64,000 bases of DNA, from assembly GCF_000022145.1 (NCBI RefSeq), contig NC_011891.1:868001-932000 (forward strand), read 5' to 3'. The notes under the pieces are model-generated. The model did not search any database and was not told where the DNA came from. It was given only the letters and a program-made list of their open reading frames with translations. Below, piece by piece: positions 29,455 to 37,801 of this stretch. Origin of the DNA: Anaeromyxobacter dehalogenans 2CP-1. Lineage in GTDB: Bacteria > Myxococcota > Myxococcia > Myxococcales > Anaeromyxobacteraceae. The first letter of the stretch is position 1. Every line of letters begins with the position of its first letter. Made by a program: the position numbers and the translations under genes.

Positions 29455-30195
29455 TCACCGCTGCCAGTCGCCGTCGCGGTCGTGGCCGTGGCGGTCGTCG
29501 TCGCCCTCGCCGATCCGGATCTCCTTCGCGTGGATCTCCGCGGCGTCGATCCAGTCGGCGTTGAGCTCCTTCACGTAGATCACGTCGGCCTCGAGCTCCT
29601 CGGCCTCGATGCGCCCGCCGCCGTGCTTGCGCATGCCGCGCTTCCACTGGTCGTCGCGCACCATGCGGCCGATGCGCCCCTCGTACGCGCGGACCTCCTT
29701 CGCGTAGATGACGCGGGCGCGCACGTACCCGGCGTTCAGCTCCTTCGCGCGCACCACGTTCGCGGGGGCGTAGCGCGGCGGCGGCGGGGGCGGCGCGGGC
29801 CGGTACTCGGGCGGTGGAGGCGGCGGGCCGGGGCGGTACTGCGGGGGCGGCGGAGGGGGAGGCGGGGCGGCCTCCACCGGCTGCCAGTTCCGGTAGCGGC
29901 CGGGCGCGAGCGTCACCAGCACCCGCGGCACGATGCGCGGCTCGACCATCACGAACGCGGCGCGCGGAGACTGCGCGCGGTACCAGCGGTCCTCGCGGCG
30001 CAGCCAGTACCACCCGCCCTGGTGGAACACCTCGTCCTGGTACTCGGGCACCACCTGGACGCCGGGCTGGATCACCACCAGGCGCGGGGAGATGGGCAGG
30101 TCGATGCGGAGCTGGGCGCGGACCTGCGCGCGGGCCGGCTGCGGGAGCAGGGGCAGCGCCAGGGCGAGCGCCAGGACGAGGCGGGTGGGGGTCAT
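29455..30195 (-). CDS. Secreted proline-rich protein with KE-type short repeats
   Basis: Protein of 246 aa. A signal peptide (MTPTRLVLALALALPLL..ARA) is followed by an aromatic segment (GGWYWLRREDRWYRA, about 58-72) like periplasmic YXWGXW-type proteins. Next come three runs of six to eight prolines separated by QYRPG, EYRPA and RYAPA. The rest carries four similar units, NVVRAKELNAGYV, RVIYAKEVRAYEG, DVIYVKELNADWI and EIHAKEIRIGEG, in two pairs. An acidic/His tail (GDDDRHGHDRDGD) ends it. Probably periplasmic or surface exposed; function unknown. The first ATG giving a signal peptide was chosen. Confidence 0.7.
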   Translation of the reverse strand: MTPTRLVLALALALPLLPQPARAQVRAQLRIDLPISPRLVVIQPGVQVVPEYQDEVFHQGGWYWLRREDRWYRAQSPRAAFVMVEPRIVPRVLVTLAPGRYRNWQPVEAAPPPPPPPPQYRPGPPPPPPEYRPAPPPPPPRYAPANVVRAKELNAGYVRARVIYAKEVRAYEGRIGRMVRDDQWKRGMRKHGGGRIEAEELEADVIYVKELNADWIDAAEIHAKEIRIGEGDDDRHGHDRDGDWQR

Positions 30196-30336
30196 GGCGG
30201 CGCACTCTAGCCGCGTCCCGCGTTCACGGGAACGGGGCGGGGCGGGGCCGAGGTTCACGATAGGTGCCGAGAGGTGCGTGCGTGGCGGCGCGGGTGCGAG
30301 CGCGGCCGCCGCCGCGGTCGGCTCGCAGGCGCCGGT

Positions 30337-30529
30337 CTACGCCGCGGCGCCCTCGACCACGAGCTTGCCGACGTACGTCGCCGGTCCGCAGCGCGGCGAT
30401 GGCCTCGTTCGCGCGCTCGAAGGGATAGGTCCGCGCGATGGCGGGGCGGAGCCGGTGCAGCGCCACCAGCCGGTTGAGCGCCTCGAACGTCTCGCGGCTG
30501 CCCACGCTGATCGCCTGGATGCGCGCGCC
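30337..30529 (-). pseudogene. 3' remnant of a zinc-type alcohol dehydrogenase/quinone reductase (MDR)
   Basis: RETFEALNRLVALHRLRPAIARTYPFERANEAIAALRTGD is the C-terminal region of medium-chain dehydrogenases. A frameshift near 30380 then moves the expected ending YVGKLVVEG into another frame, which stops at 30337. The Rossmann and catalytic domains are absent upstream, where the sequence to about 30690 shows nothing recognisable. A dead fragment. Confidence 0.7.
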
Positions 30530-30691
30530 GCCGTTCCCGGTGCACGCGCTGTACGCGCCGAACCGCCACCTGCTGCCGAAGGTCCGCACGCTCCTCGATC
30601 ACCTCTCCGAGGTGCTCGAGCGCAGGCGCCCGCGCGTCGGCCGGCGCCCGGCCGCGGGCTGACGGCCGCGCGCCGCGCTCCGCCGCGTTCA

Positions 30692-30852
30692 GAGCGCGTG
30701 AATCCATCCCCGGACCGAGCCAGGCAGTCGAGCCGCGAGCAGCGCGAGGCGCGACGACCGAGCATGCCCGTCGGCATGTGAGGGAGGAGCAACGAAGCGA
30801 TGCGACGCGGATCGGCCGCCGCGGCGACGGGAGGGGATGGGTTCACCTGCTC
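30692..30852 (-). mobile_element. Palindromic MITE-like element, copy 1
   Basis: 161 bp, identical to the inverted copy at 45650-45810 except at two positions. Its ends form an inverted repeat, GAGC[A/G][C/G]GTGAA[C/T]CCATCCCC, and its centre folds as CATGCC-GACG-GGCATG. It is flanked by direct TGA trinucleotides (TCA on the + strand at 30689-30691 and 30853-30855). The latter TGA is the stop codon of the permease gene. No coding capacity. Confidence 0.82.
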
Positions 30853-31995
30853 TCAGCCCCGCGTGTCCTGGCGGGGAGCTCCGACCGCGTCCTCGGCGTC
30901 CCCGGGCCCGGCTGCCGGGGCGGGCGCGGGCGTCGGGGCGGCGGGCCTCTTGCCGAGCTCGCGCCGGTACATGTTCAGCACCGTCACCAGGAACGTCACC
31001 ACGAGCGGGCCGAGGATGAGGCCGATGCCGCCGAACGCGGCCAGGCCGCCGAGCAGCGCGAAGAACACCACGCCGCCGTGCAGCGCCATCCCGCCCTTCA
31101 GCAGGTAGGGGCGCGCCACGTTGTCCACGAGCGACACCACCGCCGCGCCCCAGATCGCGAGGAAGATCCCGGACACGGTGTGGCCGGTGGCGAGCTGCAG
31201 CGCCGCGACCGCCAGCACCATGGCGGTCGCGCCCACCGCGGGGATGAGCGCCACCACCAGGGTGAGGACCGCCAGGAAGATCGGGTTGGGCGCGCGCGCG
31301 ATGAGGTACCCGGCGAGCGCGGTCACGGTCTGGATCCCGGCGGTGGCGGCGGTCGCGGCCACGACCGACAGCGTGGTGCGCCGGAAGTCCTCCACCAGCG
31401 TCCGGAACTGACCCGCCCGCAGCGGCACGCGCGCGTCCACCCAGGCGATGAGCCGCTGCCCGTCCACCAGGAAGAAGAACAGCGCGATGAGCATCAACAC
31501 CGTCTGCAGCACGAACGTGCCGGTGGCGGCGAGCACCCCGCCCACCGCGGCGGCGGCCTGCCCGCCCTGCCCGGCGAGCTGCTGGAGCTGGCGCTCCGGA
31601 TCGCCGAGCGCGGTGACGGCGCGGTGGGCGAGCTCCTCGATCGGCCCGGGCAGGCGGCTCACCAGCCCCCAGACCCCCTCGCTCTGGAGCGCGCTGCGCA
31701 GCCACTGGATCCCGTCCACCGCCTCGCGGATCAGCACCGCGCCGAGCGCGGCGACCGGGACGACCCCCGCGAGCAGCACGCCCGCCGTGAGCAGCCCGGC
31801 GGCGAGCGCGCGGCGCCCGCGCAGGCGCGCCGACAGCCACTCCATCCAGCGCCGGAGCGCCGCGGTCAGCACCGCGGCCAGGAAGAACGCCACCCAGAAC
31901 GGCTTCACCATCCAGCCGGCGAGGAACAGCGCCAGCACCAGCAGGGCGAGGAGCAGCCGGCGGGCGTGCAGGTCGCTGTCGGGCGTGGCGGTCAC
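30853..31995 (-). CDS. AI-2E family (PerM-like) transporter
   Basis: Protein of 380 aa with about eight hydrophobic segments. It starts LLLALLVLALFLAGWMVKPFWVAFFLAAVL, and contains the conserved late block LIPAVGATAMVLAVAALQLATGHTVSGIFLAIWG and LVDNVARPYLL. Members include the proposed AI-2 exporter TqsA, YhhT and Na+/H+ antiporters, so the substrate is open. GTG start with AGGAG upstream. The TGA stop is shared with the flank of the 161-bp palindromic element. Upstream, 16 nt separate it from the flavin reductase-like gene on the same strand. Confidence 0.88.
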   Translation of the reverse strand: MTATPDSDLHARRLLLALLVLALFLAGWMVKPFWVAFFLAAVLTAALRRWMEWLSARLRGRRALAAGLLTAGVLLAGVVPVAALGAVLIREAVDGIQWLRSALQSEGVWGLVSRLPGPIEELAHRAVTALGDPERQLQQLAGQGGQAAAAVGGVLAATGTFVLQTVLMLIALFFFLVDGQRLIAWVDARVPLRAGQFRTLVEDFRRTTLSVVAATAATAGIQTVTALAGYLIARAPNPIFLAVLTLVVALIPAVGATAMVLAVAALQLATGHTVSGIFLAIWGAAVVSLVDNVARPYLLKGGMALHGGVVFFALLGGLAAFGGIGLILGPLVVTFLVTVLNMYRRELGKRPAAPTPAPAPAAGPGDAEDAVGAPRQDTRG

Positions 31996-32011
31996 CGGCT
32001 CTCCTGGGCGT

Positions 32012-32719
32012 TCAGAAGTTCGCGAACACACGCTGCGGGGGGATGCCGGCGCCGGCGAGGACCCGGCGCACGTCGTCCACCATGGCGGTCATCCCGCTCA
32101 CGAACGCGACCGTCTCCTCCGGCGGCGTGCCGCCGAACGCGAGCACCCGGGCCACCTCCTGCACGCGGCCGCGCACGCCGGGCCAGGCGTCGTCCTCGCC
32201 GGAGGGACAGAGCACCACCCGGACCCCGCCGCGCTCCCAGGCCACGTGCTCGGCGCGGTACGCGAACTCGGCGCCGTGGCGCTGGCCGTAGAACAGCGTC
32301 GCGCGCCGGAACGCGTCGCGGTGCGCGAGCACGTGCTGCACCACCGCGCGGATGGGGGCGATGCCGGAGCCGGCGGCGAACAGGAGCACGTCGCGTCCGG
32401 CGGCCTCCTCGACCGGGAACCCCTTCCCGAACGGCTCGGTGAGGGCGAGCGTCGCGCCGGGCGCGGCCGCCGCGATGGCGGCGTCGGCCACCTTGCCGCC
32501 GCGCTTCAGGAGCAGGTCCACCACCGCGTCGGGCGACGGCGCGCTCGCCAGCGCGAAGAAGCCCTCACCGGCCGGCGTCCGGACCTTCACCACCTGTCCG
32601 GGCGCGCGGTGGGCGCGCGCCAGCGCGGGGGGCAGCGCCAGGCGGATGCCGCGGAACGGCGCCGTCTCGTCCCAGGCGGCGAGGACGGGCACCTCGGTGT
32701 AGAGGGTCGGGCCGAGCAT
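32012..32719 (-). CDS. FAD/NAD(P)H oxidoreductase (ferredoxin reductase-like)
   Basis: Protein of about 235 aa. An N-terminal FAD-binding barrel (FFALASAPSPDAVVDLLLKRGG) precedes an NAD(P)-binding half with LLFAAGSGIAPIRAVV (about 118-133) and FVSGMTAMVDDVRRVL. It resembles the flavin-containing gamma subunits of sulfhydrogenase or dihydroorotate dehydrogenase electron-transfer subunits, but lacks the C-terminal Fe-S cysteines, so it may simply pass electrons between NAD(P)H and an unknown partner. A GTG at 32737 is an alternative start. Co-directional with the permease and GT2 genes. Confidence 0.8.
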   Translation of the reverse strand: MLGPTLYTEVPVLAAWDETAPFRGIRLALPPALARAHRAPGQVVKVRTPAGEGFFALASAPSPDAVVDLLLKRGGKVADAAIAAAAPGATLALTEPFGKGFPVEEAAGRDVLLFAAGSGIAPIRAVVQHVLAHRDAFRRATLFYGQRHGAEFAYRAEHVAWERGGVRVVLCPSGEDDAWPGVRGRVQEVARVLAFGGTPPEETVAFVSGMTAMVDDVRRVLAGAGIPPQRVFANF

Positions 32720-32747
32720 TCGCGCGAAACCTATCACCGAAGCGGCG

Positions 32748-33980
32748 TCAGGGCGCGCTCCGCCGCGCCCGCTCGGCCGGGGCGTGCGGCCAGCCGGCCG
32801 CGCCCGCCGCAGGGAGGTCCGCGCGCCGCAGGCAGCCCTTCCGCAGCGCCGGGAGCGGGTAGAACGTGCCGCGCCACACCACGCCGCCGCGCCACGCGGC
32901 CGCGGCGGCGCTGGCGAGCAGCACGACCCCGAGCAGCACGGTGCAGGGCGGCATGAGCAGCCCCTCGGCGCCGCCCCCGCCCGCCACCCGGCGGGCGGTG
33001 ACGCCGAGCACGCCCACCGACACGGCGAGCGCGAGCCCGCCGAGCGCCCGGGCCGCGCCGCCCTGCGCGGCGAGCGCGAGGGCGAGGGGCGCCGCGCCCA
33101 GGAACAGGGCCCAGAGCGCCACGCCCAGCGCTCGGGCCACCCGGTACTCCGCGCCGGCGAACGCGTTCTTCACCAGCCCGAGCACCGACGGGACGAAGCC
33201 GTGCTGCCAGCGGACCGACACGAGCGGGCCGCCGTTCACCAGCCCCTGCGGCACGCCGCTGCGGCGCAGCAGGAGCCCGAGCTTCACGTCGTCCACCACC
33301 TCGAGCCGCAGCCGCGCGTGCCCGCCCACCGCCTCGTACGCGTCGCGGCGGACCAGGTTGAACGCGCCCACCCCGGCGAACCCGCGCGTCCCGGCGCGCG
33401 GCAGCTCCCAGGCGCGGAACGCCCCGGCCGCGAACGCGGCGAACGCCGCCACGAACGCGCGCTCCAGCGCCCCGGGGGCGACGAAGCGCGGCACCGCGGC
33501 GAGGTGGCCGAGCCCGAGCGCCTCGGCGTGGCCGACGGCCCGGCGCAGCGCCCCCGGTCCGAGCACCACGTCGCCGTCGGTGAACAGCAGCCACTCGCCC
33601 CGCGCGCGCCGCGCCCCGGCGGCGCAGGCGTGGTTCTTCCCCAGCCAGCCGGCGGGCAGCTCGCCCACGTGCACGACCGCGAGGCGGGGCTCGGCGGCGG
33701 CGAGCCGGTCGAGGATGGCGCCGGTCTCGTCGCGGGAGCGGTCGTCCACCGCCACCACCTCGAGGCCGGCCAGGTCCTGCGCCAGCAGCGAGCGCACCGC
33801 CCGCTCGACGTGCGGGGCCTCGTCGCGGCACGGCACGACCACCGAGACGCGCGGCACCACGCGCGGCGCGGGGAGGTCCTCGAGCCGGGCCAGCGCGCGA
33901 TCGCTGCGGAGACCGCTCCACGCCACCCGCGCCCACCCCGCGAGCGCCAGCGCCACGAGCGCGAGCACGAGCGCGCTCAC
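32748..33980 (-). CDS. Family 2 glycosyltransferase, membrane-bound
   Basis: Protein of 410 aa. An N-terminal membrane helix precedes a GT-A domain: VSVVVPCRDEAPHVERAV (about 45-62), AVDDRSRDET, LLFTDGDVVL (DxD-like) and a later VVDDVKLGLLLRRSG, then QHGF in place of QxxRW. Three or four C-terminal membrane helices follow. It resembles the HpnB-type hopanoid or carotenoid glycosyltransferases; the acceptor is unknown. The GTG start overlaps the stop of the MBL gene (GTGA), so the two are translationally coupled. Confidence 0.85.
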   Translation of the reverse strand: MSALVLALVALALAGWARVAWSGLRSDRALARLEDLPAPRVVPRVSVVVPCRDEAPHVERAVRSLLAQDLAGLEVVAVDDRSRDETGAILDRLAAAEPRLAVVHVGELPAGWLGKNHACAAGARRARGEWLLFTDGDVVLGPGALRRAVGHAEALGLGHLAAVPRFVAPGALERAFVAAFAAFAAGAFRAWELPRAGTRGFAGVGAFNLVRRDAYEAVGGHARLRLEVVDDVKLGLLLRRSGVPQGLVNGGPLVSVRWQHGFVPSVLGLVKNAFAGAEYRVARALGVALWALFLGAAPLALALAAQGGAARALGGLALAVSVGVLGVTARRVAGGGGAEGLLMPPCTVLLGVVLLASAAAAAWRGGVVWRGTFYPLPALRKGCLRRADLPAAGAAGWPHAPAERARRSAP

Positions 33981-34843
33981 GCGGCGGGCCCGCCCTCCGG
34001 GGCCGGCCCGGCATCCGCCGCCGGCGCGCGGGACCCGGCGCGCGCGGCGGCGGCAGGGAGGTCGTCGAGGTCGAGCAGCCAGCCGTCCCGCGCCGCGAGG
34101 GTGGGCACCCCGGTGCGCCGCGAGATCTCGAGCGCGGCGGCGTCCGCCTTCCGCGGCGGGAGCTGCATCCCGAGGTGCGTGAGCACCGCCAGGCGCGGCC
34201 GCACCGCCGCCACCAGCCGCTCCGCGTCGTCCGCGCCGAGGTGCAGGTAGCGGCGGTCGCCCCCGCGCAGGCGGGTGGTGTTCACCAGCAGGAGATCCAC
34301 CCCGGCGTACGCCTCCGGCAGCGCGTCCATCCAGAACGTGTCCACCACGTGGCCGGCGCGGAGGCCGGGCGCGGAGAGCAGGTATCCGTACGTCTCGACC
34401 CCGTGGTCGTGCGCGACCGGCGTCTCGAGCGTCACCCCGGGCGCGAGCGCGTGCCGCACGCCGGGCGCGAGCACGCCGACGCGCGCCGGGAACGCCTGCG
34501 CGTAGCGGAACACCACCGGCTCGGTCTCGAGCGCGTCGCGCGGCGCGAGCAAGGTGCCCCGCGGCGAGAACCCGCCCCGCGTCATGGCCTCCACGACGGC
34601 GGTCGCGTCGCCGGCGTGATCGAGGTGCCGGTGCGTGATCACCAGCGCGTCCACCTTGGCGGGATCGACCTTCGGTCGCGAGGAGAGCGCGCGCACCAGC
34701 GCGCCGGGGCCGGGGTCGACCCAGATCGTGGCGCCGTCGAGCGACCAGACCAGCCCGCCGGAGTGGCGGAGCTGGGTGGACACGGCGAAGCGCGCGCCGG
34801 CGGTGCCGAGGAACTTGAGCGTGCGGTGCGCGGGCGGGATCAC
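33977..34843 (-). CDS. Metallo-beta-lactamase-fold hydrolase
   Basis: Protein of 288 aa. THRHLDHAGDA (about 84-94) is the HxHxDH metal site. Asp in WVDPGPGALV precedes it, and a later TFWMD and LTHLGM supply further metal ligands, a pattern of RNase Z/PhnP-like phosphodiesterases. GTG start at 34843, no strong SD. The C-terminal 25 residues are Ala/Pro-rich and overlap the GT2 gene. Substrate unknown. Confidence 0.82.
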   Translation of the reverse strand: MIPPAHRTLKFLGTAGARFAVSTQLRHSGGLVWSLDGATIWVDPGPGALVRALSSRPKVDPAKVDALVITHRHLDHAGDATAVVEAMTRGGFSPRGTLLAPRDALETEPVVFRYAQAFPARVGVLAPGVRHALAPGVTLETPVAHDHGVETYGYLLSAPGLRAGHVVDTFWMDALPEAYAGVDLLLVNTTRLRGGDRRYLHLGADDAERLVAAVRPRLAVLTHLGMQLPPRKADAAALEISRRTGVPTLAARDGWLLDLDDLPAAAARAGSRAPAADAGPAPEGGPAA

Positions 34844-34896
34844 GCCGCGATCATAAGCGCGCGGCCGCGGGCGGGCACGCGCCGCCCGCGTCGCGA

Positions 34897-35415
34897 TCAG
34901 AACGTCAGGAGGGAGTGGACCTTGGCGTGCCCGAGCTGGCGCGCGCCGTTCAGGAAGGAGAGCTCGGCCAGGAACGCGTAGCCGAGCAGCTCCGCGCCCT
35001 GCCGGACCACCAGCCGGCCCGCCGCGCCGGCGGTGCCGCCGGTGGCGAGCACGTCGTCCACCACCAGCACCCGGTCGCCGGGCCCGATGGCGTCGATGTG
35101 CAGCTCCAGCGCGCCCTCGCCGTACTCCAGCGCGTAGACCTCGCGGATGGTCTCCCAGGGCAGCTTCCCCGGCTTGCGCACGATGGTGAAGCCGGCGCCG
35201 AGCGCGTAGGCGATGGGCGCCGCGAAGATGAAGCCGCGCGACTCGATCCCGATCACCTTGTCGACGCGCTCGCCCTTCCAGCGCTCGACGAACGCGTCGA
35301 TCACCTCGCGGAAGGTGTGCGGATCCGAGAGGACCGGGGTGATGTCCTTGAAGACGATCCCCTTCTTCGGGAAGTCGGGAACGTCGCGGATCCTGGCGCG
35401 GACGGCGTCCATCAT
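34897..35415 (-). CDS. apt: Adenine phosphoribosyltransferase
   Basis: Protein of 172 aa, the usual Apt size. It converts adenine and PRPP to AMP in purine salvage. [17 protein letters not shown] and [18 protein letters not shown] are the family flexible-loop and base-binding motifs. [14 protein letters not shown] (about 119-132) is the PRPP loop. The start ATG at 35415 has AAGGTG at about 12 nt; a second ATG is adjacent. It ends 53 nt before the MBL gene on the same strand. Confidence 0.96.
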
Positions 35416-35449
35416 GGGGGCGCACCTTACCACGGGATCCGCGCCGACC

Positions 35450-36328
35450 TCAGGGGAGGAAGAGCAGCGGGTTGCGCGGCCGCGTGCCTTCGCGCACCTC
35501 GAAGTGCAGGTGCGGGCCGGTGGTGCGGCCGGTCTGGCCCACGCGCGCGATGGGCTGCCCGCGGTCGACCCGCGCGCCCTCCTTCACCAGCACCTCGGAG
35601 TTGTGCGCGTACAGCGTCACCAGCCCGCCGTCGTGGCGCAGGATCACCACCGCGCCGTAGCCGGCCTGCTCGCCGGCGTAGATGACGCTGCCGTCCGCCG
35701 CGGCCAGCACCGGGGTCCCCTCCGGCGCCGCGACGTCGATGCCGTCGTGCCGCTGGCCGGCGCGGACGCCGTAGCGCCCGTACAGCACGCCCTTGAGCGG
35801 CCAGCCGAGGCGCGACGGGGCGCCCTGGCGGACGACCGGCGGCCCGTCGTCGGCGTCGCGCGGCGGGGCCGCCACGATCTCGGCGCGGCCGGGGGCGGGG
35901 CCCCGCGCCGCGGCGGGCGCGGGCGCGGCGGACGCGACCGCCGGGGAGGGCCTCGCCGTGGTGGGCGCCGCGGGAGCGGGGCCGGCGGGCATGGGGCCGG
36001 GGTAGGGCGTCACCTCGGCGGGCGCGCTCGCGCCGGGCACGAACAGCTCCGTCCCGACGGCCACGTTGCGCGGATCGGCGATGCCGTTCGTCTCCATCAG
36101 GTCGGCCGGGTCGATCCCGTACGCGCGGGCGATCCGGTACAGCGTCTCGCCCCGCCGCACCACGTGGACGATCCCGGCCAGCGCCGGCTCGTCGTGGCGG
36201 GCCGGCGCCTGGAGCGGGATGGGCAGTGGCCGGGCCGCGGGCGGCGAGGGGCGGATCACCGGCGGCTTCGCGGGGCAGCCGGTGAGGAGCGCGAGCGCCG
36301 CGGCGGCGAGTGCCGCCCGGCGGATCAC
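35450..36328 (-). CDS. LysM/M23 peptidase-domain lipoprotein (NlpD/EnvC-like)
   Basis: Protein of 292 aa. The lipobox LLTGC gives a lipid-anchored protein. One LysM domain ([29 protein letters not shown], about 54-82) is followed by a Pro/Ala linker and a LytM domain, [11 protein letters not shown] to [13 protein letters not shown]. Zn ligand His, Asp and HLH are all present, so it could be an active endopeptidase rather than a degenerate amidase activator. The GTG start overlaps surE by 4 nt, echoing the surE-nlpD linkage of enterobacteria. Confidence 0.88.
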
Positions 36329-37089
36329 GGGGCCGGCTCCTTCTCGTAGCCGGGCACGGTCCAGCTGCGGAGCTCCTGGAACATCGGATCGTGCGTGCCG
36401 TCGAGGTGGAGCGGCGTCACCGCCGCGAGCCGCTCCAGCAGCACCGTGTTGCAGTCGGAGCCGGGGATGTCCTCGTTGTGGACGCGCCCCTCGCCGCCGA
36501 TCCAGTAGTACTTGCGGCCGCGAGGATCGGTCTTCTCCACCACCTCGTTGCCATAGGTGCGCCGGCCGAGCCGCGCGAAGCGGTAGCCGCGCACCGGGCC
36601 GGGCGGGACGTTCACGTTGAGGAGCACGGGCGCGGGCGGCGGCCGGGCCACCACCTGCCGCGCGAGCGCCGCGGCGAACCGGGCCGCCTCGCCGAAGTCG
36701 TGCGGGGGCGGCGCGGCGAGCGACACCGCGATCGCGTTCACGCCCAGCAGCGCGCCCTCCATCGCCGCCGCCACCGTGCCGGAGTACAGCACGTCGTTGC
36801 CGAGGTTCGGGCCGTGGTTGACGCCGGAGACCACCACGTCCGGGCGGGCGTCGCGCAGCACCAGGTTGAGCCCCATGTACACCGCGTCGGTGGGCGTCCC
36901 GTCCACGGCGTACCAGCGCGGCGCGACCTCGAGCAGCCGGAGCGGCCGGTGCAGCGAGATGGCGTGCGACGAGGCGGACTGCTCGCGGTCCGGCGCCACC
37001 ACCCAGACCTCGTCACCGTGGAACGCCTCGGCGAGGGCCTTCAGGCCGGCCGCGTGGACGCCGTCGTCGTTCGAGAGCAGGACCCGCAC
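36325..37089 (-). CDS. surE: 5'/3'-nucleotidase SurE
   Basis: Protein of 254 aa. MRVLLSNDDGVHAAGL is the N-terminal metal site (Asp8, Asp9) and PDREQSASSHAI and SGVNHGPNLGNDVLYSGTV are family signatures. It dephosphorylates nucleoside monophosphates and is linked to stationary-phase survival. The start is GTG at 37089. It is the first gene of a surE-LysM/M23 unit. Confidence 0.97.
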   Translation of the reverse strand: MRVLLSNDDGVHAAGLKALAEAFHGDEVWVVAPDREQSASSHAISLHRPLRLLEVAPRWYAVDGTPTDAVYMGLNLVLRDARPDVVVSGVNHGPNLGNDVLYSGTVAAAMEGALLGVNAIAVSLAAPPPHDFGEAARFAAALARQVVARPPPAPVLLNVNVPPGPVRGYRFARLGRRTYGNEVVEKTDPRGRKYYWIGGEGRVHNEDIPGSDCNTVLLERLAAVTPLHLDGTHDPMFQELRSWTVPGYEKEPAP

Positions 37090-37177
37090 GCGCGAGAATC
37101 TACCACCATCGCCGCGGGCCGCCAGGCGACGCGTTCCGCGATCTCGTCGGAGCGCGTCGCCGCCGCCGGCGCCGCGA

Positions 37178-37681
37178 TCAGCCCAGGCGATCGAGCTCCG
37201 CCGCGATGGCGCCGGCGAGCGCCCGCGCGGCGCTCACGGTGCGAGGCTCGACCTGCGCGAGCGCACGGCGCACCGCGTGCTCGACGGTGCCGCCCTTCAG
37301 CGCGTTCACCTCGCGCCCGCGCCGCGTGAGCCGGAGGAGCACGCGCCGCGCGTCGCAGGGGTCCGCCACGCGCTCGAGCAGCCCGCGCCCGGCGAGCCGC
37401 TTCAGCACGCCGGTGAGCGTGCTCGGGTGCAGGTGGAGGATCGCGGCAAGCTCGCCTGCCGAGATGCCCGGGTAGCGGCCGACGATCCGGATCACCAGCC
37501 GCTGCGGGCCGGTCACCCCGTGGCGCGCCTCCATCCGCTTCGACGCGGACTGCAGCGCGTGGTCCATGCTCCACAGCGCGCCCATGAACTCGAGCACCGG
37601 TCCGAGGTCGGCCCCGTCCGGCCGATCGCGCTGCTCGGCGCCGCGTGCCTCGGCGCCGTTCTTCTGCGGCTTCCCACCCAT
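37178..37681 (-). CDS. MarR-family transcriptional regulator
   Basis: Protein of 167 aa. The winged helix runs GISAGELAAILHLHPSTLTGVLKRLAGRGLLERVADPCDARRVLLRLT (about 75-121), with the DxRR wing typical of MarR. The N-terminus has a Gln/Lys/Asp-rich extension of about 25 residues. It is divergent from the histidine kinase with a 120-nt gap, where its operator may lie, though no clear palindrome was found. Its ligand is unknown. Confidence 0.9.
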   Translation of the reverse strand: MGGKPQKNGAEARGAEQRDRPDGADLGPVLEFMGALWSMDHALQSASKRMEARHGVTGPQRLVIRIVGRYPGISAGELAAILHLHPSTLTGVLKRLAGRGLLERVADPCDARRVLLRLTRRGREVNALKGGTVEHAVRRALAQVEPRTVSAARALAGAIAAELDRLG

Positions 37682-37801
37682 GGCGTCAGTCTGTCCCGTC
37701 TGGGGCGTTCGTCCAAGCCGAAAGTCGCACCTGAATCACCCGTTTGGCGCATCCGCACCGGGCTCCATGTCGCCTTGTGGTCCTCGGAAGGGTGGTGTCG
37801 A

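Noticed and set aside
30530-30690. Upstream part of the broken dehydrogenase gene
   Set aside because: Translations in all frames show no Rossmann or zinc-binding motif, so homology is claimed only for 30337-30529.
36617-37801. Extension of the histidine kinase frame upstream across surE and marR
   Set aside because: It is antisense to well-supported genes and has no domain content; the kinase begins near 37802 or 37838.
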